A stretch of DNA of 64,000 nt, taken from NCBI GenBank assembly GCA_044227925.1, contig JBGAVW010000008.1, positions 58,855 through 122,854 of the forward strand. Direction: 5' to 3'. Shown piece by piece: positions 28,523 through 36,852 of this stretch (positions are counted from its first letter, which is position 1; each line of letters starts with the position of its first letter). This DNA comes from JADJLQ01 sp044227925. Its GTDB lineage: Bacteria; Bacteroidota; Bacteroidia; Chitinophagales; Saprospiraceae. The position numbers and the translations under genes were made by a program. The notes beneath the pieces were generated by a model that saw only the letters and a program-made list of their open reading frames with translations, was not told the origin of the DNA and did not search any database.

Positions 28523-29292
28523 GCCAGTTAAAAATATCCGGTTATCTGATCTCTGATTTAATACGCAAAAAAATAATTATTGCTTACGCATTGGTACTTT
28601 TTTTAATTACGATGTGTTTATTTTGGCTTGAGCCAAACGACCAGAAAGCCATGCTTTCAATATTTAATATTATATTACTAATTACACCCCTGATTAGTCT
28701 AGTATTTACCACAATACATTATTATAATTCATATGAATTCAGAGAGTTGTTATTGTGCCAACCGGTGAGCCGAATCGAAATATTTTATAACGAATTTATC
28801 GGAATTGCTGCTGCATTGACACTGGCATTGATCATCGGTATTGGGATTCCGTTGATGATCTTTAATACAGGCGTAATGGGATTATATCTATTACTGGTAG
28901 GCATCGTACTTACCCTGATTTCATCCAGTATTTCTTATCTGATATCTGTCAAAACAAACGACAAATCAAAAGGAATAGGTTGGGCATTGATGATATGGTT
29001 TTATTTTGCGGTCTTGTATGACGGTGTATTATTGTGGCTTTTATTTTTCTTTAATGATTATCCACTTGAAAAATTCACACTCTTGCTTACCTCTTTTAAT
29101 CCTATTGATCTCAACAGGATATCGGTATTATTAAAAATGGAAATAGGGGCCATGATGGGTTATAGCGGGGCTGTATTTAAAGATTTTTTAGGAAAACAAA
29201 CCGGTATATTATCCATACTCATCATCAATTTAGCATGGATTTCCATTCCCCTTCTTTTAGCTAAAAAGGCATTTTTAAAGAAAGATTTTTAA
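28519..29292 (+). CDS. nosY: NosY, ABC transporter permease
   Basis: A 257-residue membrane protein with about six transmembrane helices (for example IIIAYALVLFLITMCLFWL, IILLITPLISLVFTTI, and LTLALIIGIGIPLMIF). The stretch YYNSYEFRELLLCQPVSR is the cytoplasmic loop typical of NosY-type ABC-2 permeases. It is the last gene in the nos cluster; the next gene, an M28 peptidase, starts 34 bases later on the same strand, which leaves readthrough possible. No nosR, nosG, nosH or nosX homologue is in the window. Confidence 0.92.
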   Translation: MSQLKISGYLISDLIRKKIIIAYALVLFLITMCLFWLEPNDQKAMLSIFNIILLITPLISLVFTTIHYYNSYEFRELLLCQPVSRIEIFYNEFIGIAAALTLALIIGIGIPLMIFNTGVMGLYLLLVGIVLTLISSSISYLISVKTNDKSKGIGWALMIWFYFAVLYDGVLLWLLFFFNDYPLEKFTLLLTSFNPIDLNRISVLLKMEIGAMMGYSGAVFKDFLGKQTGILSILIINLAWISIPLLLAKKAFLKKDF

Positions 29293-29326
29293 AAATTTAG
29301 TATGTTAGATGGATATAATCTACATT

Positions 29327-31561
29327 ATGTCCATGAAAAAAACGATTTTCCTACTATTAATAACAGCGTCTCTTTCCCAGGCTCAGAAAATTCAAGGCTT
29401 CAGTGAATCCAATGCTAAATCGCAATTGGAATATGAGAAACAATTCGACAGCTACCTCAATCCGATAAGCCAGGATACCTGGATGAAATTTATGAGTTCC
29501 CGTCCACATCATGTAGGTTCTCCGCACGGAAAAGCAAATGCAGATTATATGGTAAATTTATTTAAGTCATGGGGATACCAGGCTCAGATAGAAGAGTTCC
29601 ATGTATTATTTCCAACTCCTAAATTTAGATTAGTAGAATTGTTGGGCACCAAGCCTTATAAACTAAAGTTGGAAGAAGTTGCTTTTATTGAGGATAAAAC
29701 CTCCAATCAGAAAAGTGAGCAGCTACCTCCCTATAATGCATTCTCTGCGGATGGTGATGTAACGGCAGAGCTTGTCTTTGTAAATCGGGGTGTACCAGCT
29801 GACTATGAAGAATTAGAAAAAATGGGTATCAGTGTAAAAGGGAAAATTGTAATTGCCCGATATGGTGGCTCCTGGCGGGGAATAAAACCCAAAGTTGCTT
29901 ATGAGCATGGGGCCATAGGATGCTTAATCTATTCAGATCCGGCAGATGATGGATATACTCAGGGAGATGTCTATCCAACAGGAGCTTACAAACCTAAAGA
30001 AGGAGTTCAACGTGGCTCAGTCATGGATATGCCGGTTTATCCAGGCGATCCTCTTACTCCTGGTATCGGCGCTACAAAAGATGCTAAAAGATTGGATCGT
30101 GCTGATGCAAAAACAATAATGAAAATCCCGGTATTGCCTATTTCTTATGAAGATGCACTGCCTCTGTTGCAAGCATTAAAAGGACCAGTAGCTCCGGCAT
30201 CCTGGAGAGGCACTTTACCCATTACCTATCATGTGGGGCCAAGTTTAGAAAAAGTGCATATGAATCTTCAATTTAACTGGGATATAAAACCTTGCTATAA
30301 TGTCATTGCCAAATGGCCCGGAACTGTATATCCTGACGAATGGATCATAAGAGGAAATCACCATGATGGCTGGGTAAATGGAGCTGCTGACCCATTGAGC
30401 GGTATGGTGGCTGAATTAGATGAAGCCAAAGCCTTAGCTGATCTGATAAAAAGAGGATATAAACTTAAACGTACCGTAGTGTATTGTGCGTGGGATGCAG
30501 AAGAGCCGAGTCTGCTGGGATCTACCGAATGGGCAGAGTATCATGCAGATGAATTAAAACAGAAAGCAGTTGCTTATATAAATACGGATGGTAATGGAAG
30601 AGGATTTATTCATGCCGGTGGATCCCATACATTAGAATCTTTTTTCAATGAAATTGCAGAGACGGTAATAGATCCCCAGACCAATGTAAGTATCAAAGAA
30701 AGAAAATATGCCAAAAGCATGTTGGATGCCAATCAGGCAGAAAGAATAAAAATGGCGGGTAACAGACATATTAAATTGTCAGCATTGGGAGCAGGGTCTG
30801 ACTGGTCCGGTTTCTTACAATTTTTAGGTATTGCATCAATGAATATTAGTTTTGATGGTGAAGATGGAGGAGGAGAATACCATACCATATATGACTCATA
30901 CGATCATTTTACCCGATTTAAAGATCCGGGCTTTGCCTATGGAGTAGCATTGTCCAAAACCTGTGGAAGAATAATGATGAGACTAGCTAATGCGGATGTA
31001 TTGCCATTTGAATTTAATCAATTTCAACGGACTCTAAATGAATATGTAGGTGAATTAAAATCATTGATGGATAATTTACGTACGCAGACTGAAGTCGAAA
31101 ACAAAATGCTACAAGATAAAGTGTATACGCTGGCCAATGATCCAAAATTAAAATTAAATGTCCCTACTGAAAAAGTCACCGTCCCCTATCTCGATTTTAG
31201 TCAGCTGGAAAATGCTATGATCCTACTCAGGAAGCAGGCCGATGAATTCAATGGCTTAAGTAAAGAGGCCATCCTCAAAAGCCAGGAACAGCAAAAAGCA
31301 ATTAATAAAGTGCTTTATCAAATCGAACGATCCTTATTGTCAGAAGATGGATTGCCTAGAAGGCCATGGTACAAACACCAAATCTATGCTCCTGGCCTTT
31401 ATACTGGCTATGGTGTAAAAACCATGCCTGGAATCCGAGAAGGTATAGAACAAAGGAGTTATGAGGAAGCCCAGTCTAATATTTACAAAGTAGCAAATAC
31501 ATTGAAAACATATTCAGATGAATTGGGTAAAGTGGTATCGATGTTAAAACCAAGATCTTAA
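29327..31561 (+). CDS. Secreted M28 peptidase, glutamate carboxypeptidase II-like
   Basis: A 744-residue exported zinc peptidase organised like human PSMA: signal peptide (MSMKKTIFLLLITASLSQAQ), PA domain (for example GKIVIARYGGSWRGIKPKVA), M28 catalytic domain and a C-terminal transferrin-receptor-like dimerisation domain. Zinc ligands and catalytic residues appear in GNHHDGWVNGAADPLSG, WDAEEPSLLGSTEW, NTDGNGRG and EYHTIYDSYDHF. It probably trims acidic or small peptides in the periplasm. I chose the ATG at 29327 so that the signal peptide starts properly; the ATG at 29333 is equally possible. A stem-loop follows the stop codon. Confidence 0.92.
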   Translation: MSMKKTIFLLLITASLSQAQKIQGFSESNAKSQLEYEKQFDSYLNPISQDTWMKFMSSRPHHVGSPHGKANADYMVNLFKSWGYQAQIEEFHVLFPTPKFRLVELLGTKPYKLKLEEVAFIEDKTSNQKSEQLPPYNAFSADGDVTAELVFVNRGVPADYEELEKMGISVKGKIVIARYGGSWRGIKPKVAYEHGAIGCLIYSDPADDGYTQGDVYPTGAYKPKEGVQRGSVMDMPVYPGDPLTPGIGATKDAKRLDRADAKTIMKIPVLPISYEDALPLLQALKGPVAPASWRGTLPITYHVGPSLEKVHMNLQFNWDIKPCYNVIAKWPGTVYPDEWIIRGNHHDGWVNGAADPLSGMVAELDEAKALADLIKRGYKLKRTVVYCAWDAEEPSLLGSTEWAEYHADELKQKAVAYINTDGNGRGFIHAGGSHTLESFFNEIAETVIDPQTNVSIKERKYAKSMLDANQAERIKMAGNRHIKLSALGAGSDWSGFLQFLGIASMNISFDGEDGGGEYHTIYDSYDHFTRFKDPGFAYGVALSKTCGRIMMRLANADVLPFEFNQFQRTLNEYVGELKSLMDNLRTQTEVENKMLQDKVYTLANDPKLKLNVPTEKVTVPYLDFSQLENAMILLRKQADEFNGLSKEAILKSQEQQKAINKVLYQIERSLLSEDGLPRRPWYKHQIYAPGLYTGYGVKTMPGIREGIEQRSYEEAQSNIYKVANTLKTYSDELGKVVSMLKPRS

Positions 31562-31567
31562 TTCGAA

Positions 31568-31584
31568 AAATTTGTTCCAAATTT
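31568..31584. terminator. Stem-loop between convergent genes
   Basis: AAATTTG, a three-base loop TTC, and CAAATTT form a perfect 7-bp stem six bases after the M28 peptidase stop and 36 bases past the gluconokinase stop. A second weaker stem AGAGT/ACTCT follows it. It could end transcription from both sides, but there is no strong U-tract. Confidence 0.35.
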
Positions 31585-31619
31585 AGAGTGCACAAAAAGT
31601 AACTCTCATAGAAATAAAA

Positions 31620-32108
31620 TTAATGATTTTCTTCTAGAATATGGGATACTATATCTTGAGGAGACTGATCAATGGAGATATGCATTCCATATTGGGGATA
31701 CTCCATGGATTCAAATTGAGACTTAAGTAATGATACAGGCATATAGTGGTTTTTGCGCTTTTGCATACGTTCATAGATCAAATCAAAGTCTCCCCTTAGT
31801 ACCACCCATACAATTTCAGCAACCAGGTTTTGTATTAGCTTTTGTCTATAACGCTCTTTCAGGGCTGAACAGGCAAGCACTGCTCCTTTGTTTTTAGATT
31901 CTGCTATAAGCATCCTGTTTAAATTTTCTAGCCACCCTGCGCGATCTTCATCGGTAAGCGGTATCCCATTCTTCATTTTCAATTTATTAGCCTCAGAGTG
32001 AAAATCATCAGCATCAAAGCAAGGTAAGCCAACTTTTTCTGCTAACAGCTCGGCTACCGTGGTTTTACCGGTACCGGACACACCCATAACTATAAAAATT
32101 TTATTCAT
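31620..32108 (-). CDS. Gluconokinase
   Basis: A 162-residue cytosolic P-loop kinase of the GntK family, which phosphorylates D-gluconate to 6-phosphogluconate with ATP. The P-loop is GVSGTGKTT, followed by the family's FDADDFHSEANKLKMKNGIP and LTDEDRAGWLENLN, then ACSALKERYRQKL and VWVVLRGDFDLI. All diagnostic segments are present and the length is normal. It may handle gluconate made by sugar dehydrogenases, although the GMC enzyme lies 12 kb away. It is divergent from the gene at 32189 with 80 bases between. Confidence 0.92.
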   Translation of the reverse strand: MNKIFIVMGVSGTGKTTVAELLAEKVGLPCFDADDFHSEANKLKMKNGIPLTDEDRAGWLENLNRMLIAESKNKGAVLACSALKERYRQKLIQNLVAEIVWVVLRGDFDLIYERMQKRKNHYMPVSLLKSQFESMEYPQYGMHISIDQSPQDIVSHILEENH

Positions 32109-32141
32109 GAGTAGCGAAGGTAAAAACTGAAAAATAAAAAT

Positions 32142-32172
32142 TTGAATTATCTGCGAATTAAACTTAGTTTTG
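32142..32172 (+). promoter_or_regulatory. Bacteroidota-type promoter before the 32189 gene
   Basis: TTG at 32142-32144 and TAGTTTTG at 32165-32172 are separated by 20 bases, in good agreement with the TTG-N19-TAnnTTTG consensus. The start codon lies 16 bases after the -7 element. It probably drives the 32189-34973 gene group. Confidence 0.6.
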
Positions 32173-32188
32173 AAAAAAACTATACATA

Positions 32189-32821
32189 ATGGGTATTACT
32201 ATTCATTACAGCGCCAGGTTTGGTACCCGTCATTCGATGAAAGAATTCATTGAAGAAACCACAGATATAGCGAAGACCCTTAATTGGAAATATACTGTCC
32301 TGGAAGATCGGGAATTTCCCGACACACCAGGTCCTTTGGAAAAAGATTGCGATCTATTTGGCTTATTACTTACCCCACCGGAATGTGAGACTCTGGACTT
32401 GTGTTTTCACGGAGACCGACGATTAATCAATATCACTTGCCTTCAGGTAATTGAGCCAGGTGAATGGAAAAAGGATCCATCGTGGATTTATACCGCAAGT
32501 TGCAAGACTCAGTTTGGAGGACCTTCAATACACAAACAGGTAATATTGCTTCTTAAATATTTACATAAAAAATACTTTGATGAAATAGAGATGAATGACG
32601 AGACAGACTATTGGAACACCGGAGACGAAGAAAAATTAAACCAATTATTTGGTAAAATGAGCCGCCTGATAAATATGTTAAAAGATACACTGGATGATTT
32701 TCCAATCAAGGAAAATGAAGATGTAGAGGATTATTTTAAACGCATTTTAGGCCAGTCTGTTGAAATCAGAGCTATTCGAATTGAGCCCAAACAGGAAGAA
32801 GATCAAAGTAATGAAAACTAA
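32189..32821 (+). CDS. Protein of unknown function upstream of isoprenoid genes
   Basis: I do not recognise this 210-residue protein. It starts MGITIHYSARFGTRHSMKEF, has a mixed alpha/beta first two thirds with DCDLFGLLLTPPECETLDLC and TASCKTQFGGPSIHKQVILL, and an acidic helical C-terminus ending in KQEEDQSNEN. There is no signal peptide, transmembrane helix or known catalytic motif. It is the first gene after a good promoter and is followed nine bases later by the isoprenoid-synthase-like gene, so the two are probably co-transcribed. Confidence 0.8.
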   Translation: MGITIHYSARFGTRHSMKEFIEETTDIAKTLNWKYTVLEDREFPDTPGPLEKDCDLFGLLLTPPECETLDLCFHGDRRLINITCLQVIEPGEWKKDPSWIYTASCKTQFGGPSIHKQVILLLKYLHKKYFDEIEMNDETDYWNTGDEEKLNQLFGKMSRLINMLKDTLDDFPIKENEDVEDYFKRILGQSVEIRAIRIEPKQEEDQSNEN

Positions 32822-32830
32822 TTTATTCAG

Positions 32831-33826
32831 TTGAAAGCAACCACCTTCCCTAAGGTAATTTATATCCTTTTAAGAGAGTTTCGGACTCAGCGAAAATTTA
32901 ATCAAAAGTACCTGACCTCAAAAATCAAATCACTTGAAGCAGAGTGCGATGGTCATTTCAGTGCGGAACAATTATTTAAAATAAAAAAATATTATTCTCT
33001 ATTTATTCCCACCTTGATATGCAGTCAATTAAAATATATTTATTCAGAAGAGCTAAGTAATACAGAAAGAATGCGAGCCACCCTCTTTGGAATACTTACC
33101 CCGCTTTATGATGATATTTTTGATTTGGAATCTTTATCTGATGAGGAATACAAACAAATCACCGTACAACCAGAGGATTACCAGGCCACCACTTTTCAGA
33201 CCAAAGTAATAAGACAACTGCAATCCGAATTAATACTCAACGCATTCGACCGTGAAGCCTACTTAAATGCCTGTAAAAGAGTGCTGCAATCTCAGATAGA
33301 GTCCAAAAAACAATCAGATCCCAACCTGGATATTCGAGACATGGAAAGAATTACATATGACAAAGGTGGTCATTCGCTGATTTTGTATCATCATTTACTC
33401 AATCATACCCTGAGCCCGGAAGTGGAATCCTTTTTGTATGCTATTGGAAGTGCGTATCAGCTAAGCAACGATGTATTCGACATCTACAAAGATGTACGTG
33501 ACGGAATTCGCACATTGCCTAATACATGCGCAGATTATGCCATTCTAAAGAAAAAATTTCTAGCCGGAATTTCATTGCAAAATACAGCATTAAGAAGATT
33601 GGGCATCTCCTCAAAAAAAACGAGCCATTTGTTAATTTCATTAAACCTGGTCAATGCCCGCACCATTGTAGCGTTGGATCACCTGGCCATTTCTTACCCC
33701 TCCCTGCCACCAGATCCATTTTCTTTTTGGAAATCAAAAGCAAGACACGAATTGATTATAGATATGGAAAAGCCTATACATATAATAAAATGGATAAGGT
33801 ATATTTATTCATCTCCGGACTACTAA
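32831..33826 (+). CDS. Class I isoprenoid synthase-fold protein
   Basis: The 331-residue product is all helical and carries two aspartate-rich motifs at the spacing of class I prenyltransferases and terpene synthases: LYDDIFDLE (DDxxD, D94, D95, D98) and SNDVFDIYKD (N213, D214, D217, D221). These normally bind three Mg2+ ions and a diphosphate. Overall similarity to known polyprenyl synthases or phytoene synthases looks low, so the product cannot be named. The gene has no ATG near its 5' end; the TTG at 32831 is the most upstream sensible start. It precedes diphosphomevalonate decarboxylase by 67 bases, which supports an isoprenoid role. Confidence 0.75.
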   Translation: MKATTFPKVIYILLREFRTQRKFNQKYLTSKIKSLEAECDGHFSAEQLFKIKKYYSLFIPTLICSQLKYIYSEELSNTERMRATLFGILTPLYDDIFDLESLSDEEYKQITVQPEDYQATTFQTKVIRQLQSELILNAFDREAYLNACKRVLQSQIESKKQSDPNLDIRDMERITYDKGGHSLILYHHLLNHTLSPEVESFLYAIGSAYQLSNDVFDIYKDVRDGIRTLPNTCADYAILKKKFLAGISLQNTALRRLGISSKKTSHLLISLNLVNARTIVALDHLAISYPSLPPDPFSFWKSKARHELIIDMEKPIHIIKWIRYIYSSPDY

Positions 33827-33893
33827 ATGTAAATTGCTAAAATATTGGTTCCAAACTAAGGTATTCTCAAAACATAAACTATATTTACAGCTG

Positions 33894-34973
33894 ATGAACG
33901 AATTTCTTATCCCTTCATCCAACCCCATTGGAACATTAAAATCCGGCCATATAGCATGGAGATCACCATCTAATATCGCTATAATAAAATATTGGGGGAA
34001 ATTTGGCAATCAGTTGCCTGCGAATCCGTCGATAAGCATGACATTAGAACATGCATTTACGGAGACTCATATCTTTTATAAGGCAGGTAATGTATTTGCA
34101 GACGATGGGGTTCGTTTCAGCCTGGATGGAAAACCAAATACTAAATTTGAGACTAAAATAAAATCTGTGTTTGCAAAATGGAAGGAATATTTTCCTTTCC
34201 TCGAAAAAATCAGCATAGAGATCGTATCCAAAAATTCCTTTCCTCACTCAGCCGGTATAGCTTCCTCTGCATCCAGCATGAGTGCTTTGGCCCTCTGCAT
34301 TGTCAGCCTTGAACAACAGCTATATCAACGATTTACGGATAAGGAATTTTTCTTTAAAGCTTCTTTTGCATCCCGATTGGCTTCAGGCAGTGCCTGCAGA
34401 TCGGTCTATCCTTGTTACTCCATATGGGGCAGATCAGATCATATACCACAAAGCAATGATGCCTATGCCATTCCATATGAACGATTTCATCCTGTATTTG
34501 CGACTCTGCATGATGATATTGTAATAATAAATAGCAGGGAAAAGGAAGTAAGCAGTTCGGCAGGACATGCATTGATGGTTGACAATCCATATGCTGACAT
34601 CCGATACAAACAAGCTCGTGAAAATGCGGATGAATTAGCCCTCGTACTGCGCTCAGGAAACCTGCATAGATTTGGGGAAATAGCTGAACAAGAAGCTATG
34701 ACACTGCATGCACTCATGATGGCATCCGTACCTGGCTACCTTTTGATCCAGCCCAATACACTCGAAGTCATAAATAGAATAAAAGCCTACCGTAAGAGCA
34801 CGGGCAACCCTGTTTACTTCACTTTGGATGCCGGTCCGAACCCACATATTTTTTATCCGCATGAAATAAAGGAAGAAGTAGAGGGCTTTATTAATGCTGA
34901 AATCAGGGAATTTGCCGAAAACGGAAAAATAATTCAGGATATTTGCGGCAAAGGGCCGGTACAATTAAATTGA
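33894..34973 (+). CDS. mvaD: Diphosphomevalonate decarboxylase
   Basis: This GHMP-fold enzyme turns mevalonate diphosphate into isopentenyl diphosphate using ATP, the last step of the mevalonate pathway. The 359-residue product (ATG at 33894) shows SPSNIAIIKYWGK, PSISMTL, the phosphate loop SFPHSAGIASSASSMSALAL, ASGSACRSVYP with the active-site arginine, and TLDAGPNPHIFYP with the catalytic aspartate. All key residues of the yeast enzyme have equivalents. The open frame upstream to a TTG at 33834 adds 20 unconserved residues. Its end overlaps the convergent CPBP protease gene by nine bases. Other mevalonate pathway genes are not in the window. Confidence 0.92.
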   Translation: MNEFLIPSSNPIGTLKSGHIAWRSPSNIAIIKYWGKFGNQLPANPSISMTLEHAFTETHIFYKAGNVFADDGVRFSLDGKPNTKFETKIKSVFAKWKEYFPFLEKISIEIVSKNSFPHSAGIASSASSMSALALCIVSLEQQLYQRFTDKEFFFKASFASRLASGSACRSVYPCYSIWGRSDHIPQSNDAYAIPYERFHPVFATLHDDIVIINSREKEVSSSAGHALMVDNPYADIRYKQARENADELALVLRSGNLHRFGEIAEQEAMTLHALMMASVPGYLLIQPNTLEVINRIKAYRKSTGNPVYFTLDAGPNPHIFYPHEIKEEVEGFINAEIREFAENGKIIQDICGKGPVQLN

Positions 34974-35936
34974 ATTTAAATCAGGCTTACTATTTGCCTC
35001 ATTTTCTGAGAGATAATTTGAATCGCCTGTATAATTATTTTCACTCTGCTCATACATCACCGGCTGCTTCCATACCATGGGTTTAAATTCAAAATTCATT
35101 TTTTTAAACATAAATATTAAAGCAATAACTAGTGCCAGAATGGAGATCAAAGACCCCTCATAGCCAAAACCAGAGCCTGTAATATTTGCATATCCGACAT
35201 CCTTAAATTGGATAAGGCTATACACATCCACACCACTTACATTAAAATCAAAAAAACTGGCCTGGACAAAATTCCAACCCGTATGAAACCCTGCACAAAT
35301 CCAAATGTTACGATAATAAATAAATAGTAATGCCATCACCAAACCACCCAACAGGATATTTATAAAGCCTATCCAGGTAAAATTGTCATTGCCTGCATGC
35401 AATATGCCAAAAAGTGAAGCAGATATGATAATTGCAACCCCGCTTCCCAACTTATCTTCGAAAGTGGGTATTAAATAAGATCTTGTAAACACTTCTTCAG
35501 CTGTGGACTGAATGAAAAAAAAGAGAAAAAAACCCATAAAAAAGGGGATATTTAAATCAGGCTGTGTGAGTTGTATCTGTCCGGTCACCCACATAATTAA
35601 AAATCCAGGAACGATTAGGATCACACTAAATATCAGACCTTTACCAAATAGTTTTAATGCATCATACTTTATAAGCCCAAGATCAGAAAATGGATGCTTC
35701 ATTATGATATAGTAGGCAAGCACACTTGCTCCGGAAAAAGCAATTAAAACAGGTAAGAATGAGGGTATAAGCAAAAATGGGCTGGAAGATTCATTTATAT
35801 TTTCAGTATTCCAAATTCCATTAGAAATACCAAAGGCTTTCATCAAATAATGTTGAATTCCTATCAATGCAATAAAAATGACCGTAAAGAGCACCAGCTC
35901 CAATATCAACCATCCCATTTTTTTAATCAAAAACAT
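34965..35936 (-). CDS. CPBP-family intramembrane protease (Rce1-like)
   Basis: A 323-residue membrane protein with about eight hydrophobic helices. The CPBP/ABI protease motifs are complete: EEVFTRSYL (E-E-x3-R), FGILHAGND (F-x3-H) and HTGWNF (H-x3-N). The eukaryotic relative Rce1 cleaves the -AAX tail of prenylated CAAX proteins; bacterial members have varied or unknown substrates. The C-terminal 60 residues are polar with many Asn and Ser. It follows the fatty acid hydroxylase gene by three bases on the same strand, which indicates an operon. Confidence 0.88.
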   Translation of the reverse strand: MFLIKKMGWLILELVLFTVIFIALIGIQHYLMKAFGISNGIWNTENINESSSPFLLIPSFLPVLIAFSGASVLAYYIIMKHPFSDLGLIKYDALKLFGKGLIFSVILIVPGFLIMWVTGQIQLTQPDLNIPFFMGFFLFFFIQSTAEEVFTRSYLIPTFEDKLGSGVAIIISASLFGILHAGNDNFTWIGFINILLGGLVMALLFIYYRNIWICAGFHTGWNFVQASFFDFNVSGVDVYSLIQFKDVGYANITGSGFGYEGSLISILALVIALIFMFKKMNFEFKPMVWKQPVMYEQSENNYTGDSNYLSENEANSKPDLNSI

Positions 35937-35939
35937 GTA

Positions 35940-36713
35940 TTACGAGTTTAATTTCTCTGCCAACAATTTTTCAAAGTCAGGGCTTTCCGTTTTCATCCAA
36001 TGATCCCAAAAGGTAAAATACAGGCCATAATTAAACCGAAACTGGCTGTGGTGCAAATGATGATGAGTAGCCCCGATCCACCATTTACCCAACCAATGGT
36101 TACCCATCCGGTGGTTATACACTTCTGTATTCAAGTGATTGATGACACTCGTGATAGCCATAATAATTAATGATGCAATCAGGCTTACTGCATGAAAAGG
36201 GATTAAATAAAATAATATAAAAAGCGGGAGCCCCTGTAAAAAACTTTCAATCGGATGAAATGAAAATGATGTCCATGCAGTAGTAGTCAGGCTTTCGTGA
36301 TGAGCTTTGTGTACATATTTATAGATACCCGGCAGGTGCATCCATCTGTGCAGCCAATAATAATATGTTTCATGAATCATCATGATAAGTATTAACCCCG
36401 CTATTATCCAAATGAAATCCATTGGTCCGAAACCAGTATAATACCTTATATCTCCTGATTGCAGCTTCCAATATATTGCTGTTCCGAACAATGCAAAAAT
36501 AAAAGAGCTTATAAGTGAATAGCCGATTTCAAGCTTTATCTGATTCTTATGTACCGGCCTCTGACTTAATCGTCGTTTTGGAAAATGGTTTTTAATATTA
36601 AAAACATAATAAAAAACTGAAGCCAAGAGGGCATATCGTAAAAAAATAGCCAAAGTCAAGGCTATGATCATAATCAGGAAAGCAGTCCAATCTCCATCGC
36701 TAAGATCAATCAT
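35940..36713 (-). CDS. Fatty acid hydroxylase/sterol desaturase-family protein
   Basis: A 257-residue inner membrane di-iron oxygenase. Histidine clusters are HETYYYWLHRWMH, HKAHHES, the HLNTEVYNHRMGNH region and HHHLHHSQF, matching the eight-histidine pattern of the superfamily. Members hydroxylate or desaturate fatty acids, sterols or carotenoids. Several hydrophobic helices flank the motifs. It starts the minus-strand pair with the CPBP protease, three bases apart, and is divergent from the SPFH operon. Confidence 0.9.
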   Translation of the reverse strand: MIDLSDGDWTAFLIMIIALTLAIFLRYALLASVFYYVFNIKNHFPKRRLSQRPVHKNQIKLEIGYSLISSFIFALFGTAIYWKLQSGDIRYYTGFGPMDFIWIIAGLILIMMIHETYYYWLHRWMHLPGIYKYVHKAHHESLTTTAWTSFSFHPIESFLQGLPLFILFYLIPFHAVSLIASLIIMAITSVINHLNTEVYNHRMGNHWLGKWWIGATHHHLHHSQFRFNYGLYFTFWDHWMKTESPDFEKLLAEKLNS

Positions 36714-36803
36714 CGAAATTGTAATTAGTATCCAAAATACAAATTGCTGATCTATTAAACGCTGTTTTTAGTCGATCTACTCATACAAAAATTAAAATAA
36801 TAC

Positions 36804-36833
36804 TTGACAAATTTTAAAAATGATTTAATTTTG
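36804..36833 (+). promoter_or_regulatory. Promoter of the SPFH-RHH-methyltransferase operon
   Basis: TTG at 36804-36806 and TAATTTTG at 36826-36833 are exactly 19 bases apart, a full match to the phylum's TTG-N19-TAnnTTTG consensus. The SPFH start codon lies 19 bases after the -7 element. Confidence 0.75.
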
Positions 36834-36851
36834 ATATCAAATTGATATTAA
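36831..36851 (+). promoter_or_regulatory. Paired palindromes over the operon start, candidate operator
   Basis: The perfect palindrome TTGATATCAA (36831-36840) is repeated with one change as TTGATATTAA (36842-36851), centre to centre 11 bases, about one helix turn. They overlap the last bases of the -7 element and the expected transcription start. Ribbon-helix-helix repressors typically bind such short tandem sites, and one is encoded two genes downstream. Confidence 0.55.
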
Positions 36852-36852
36852 A

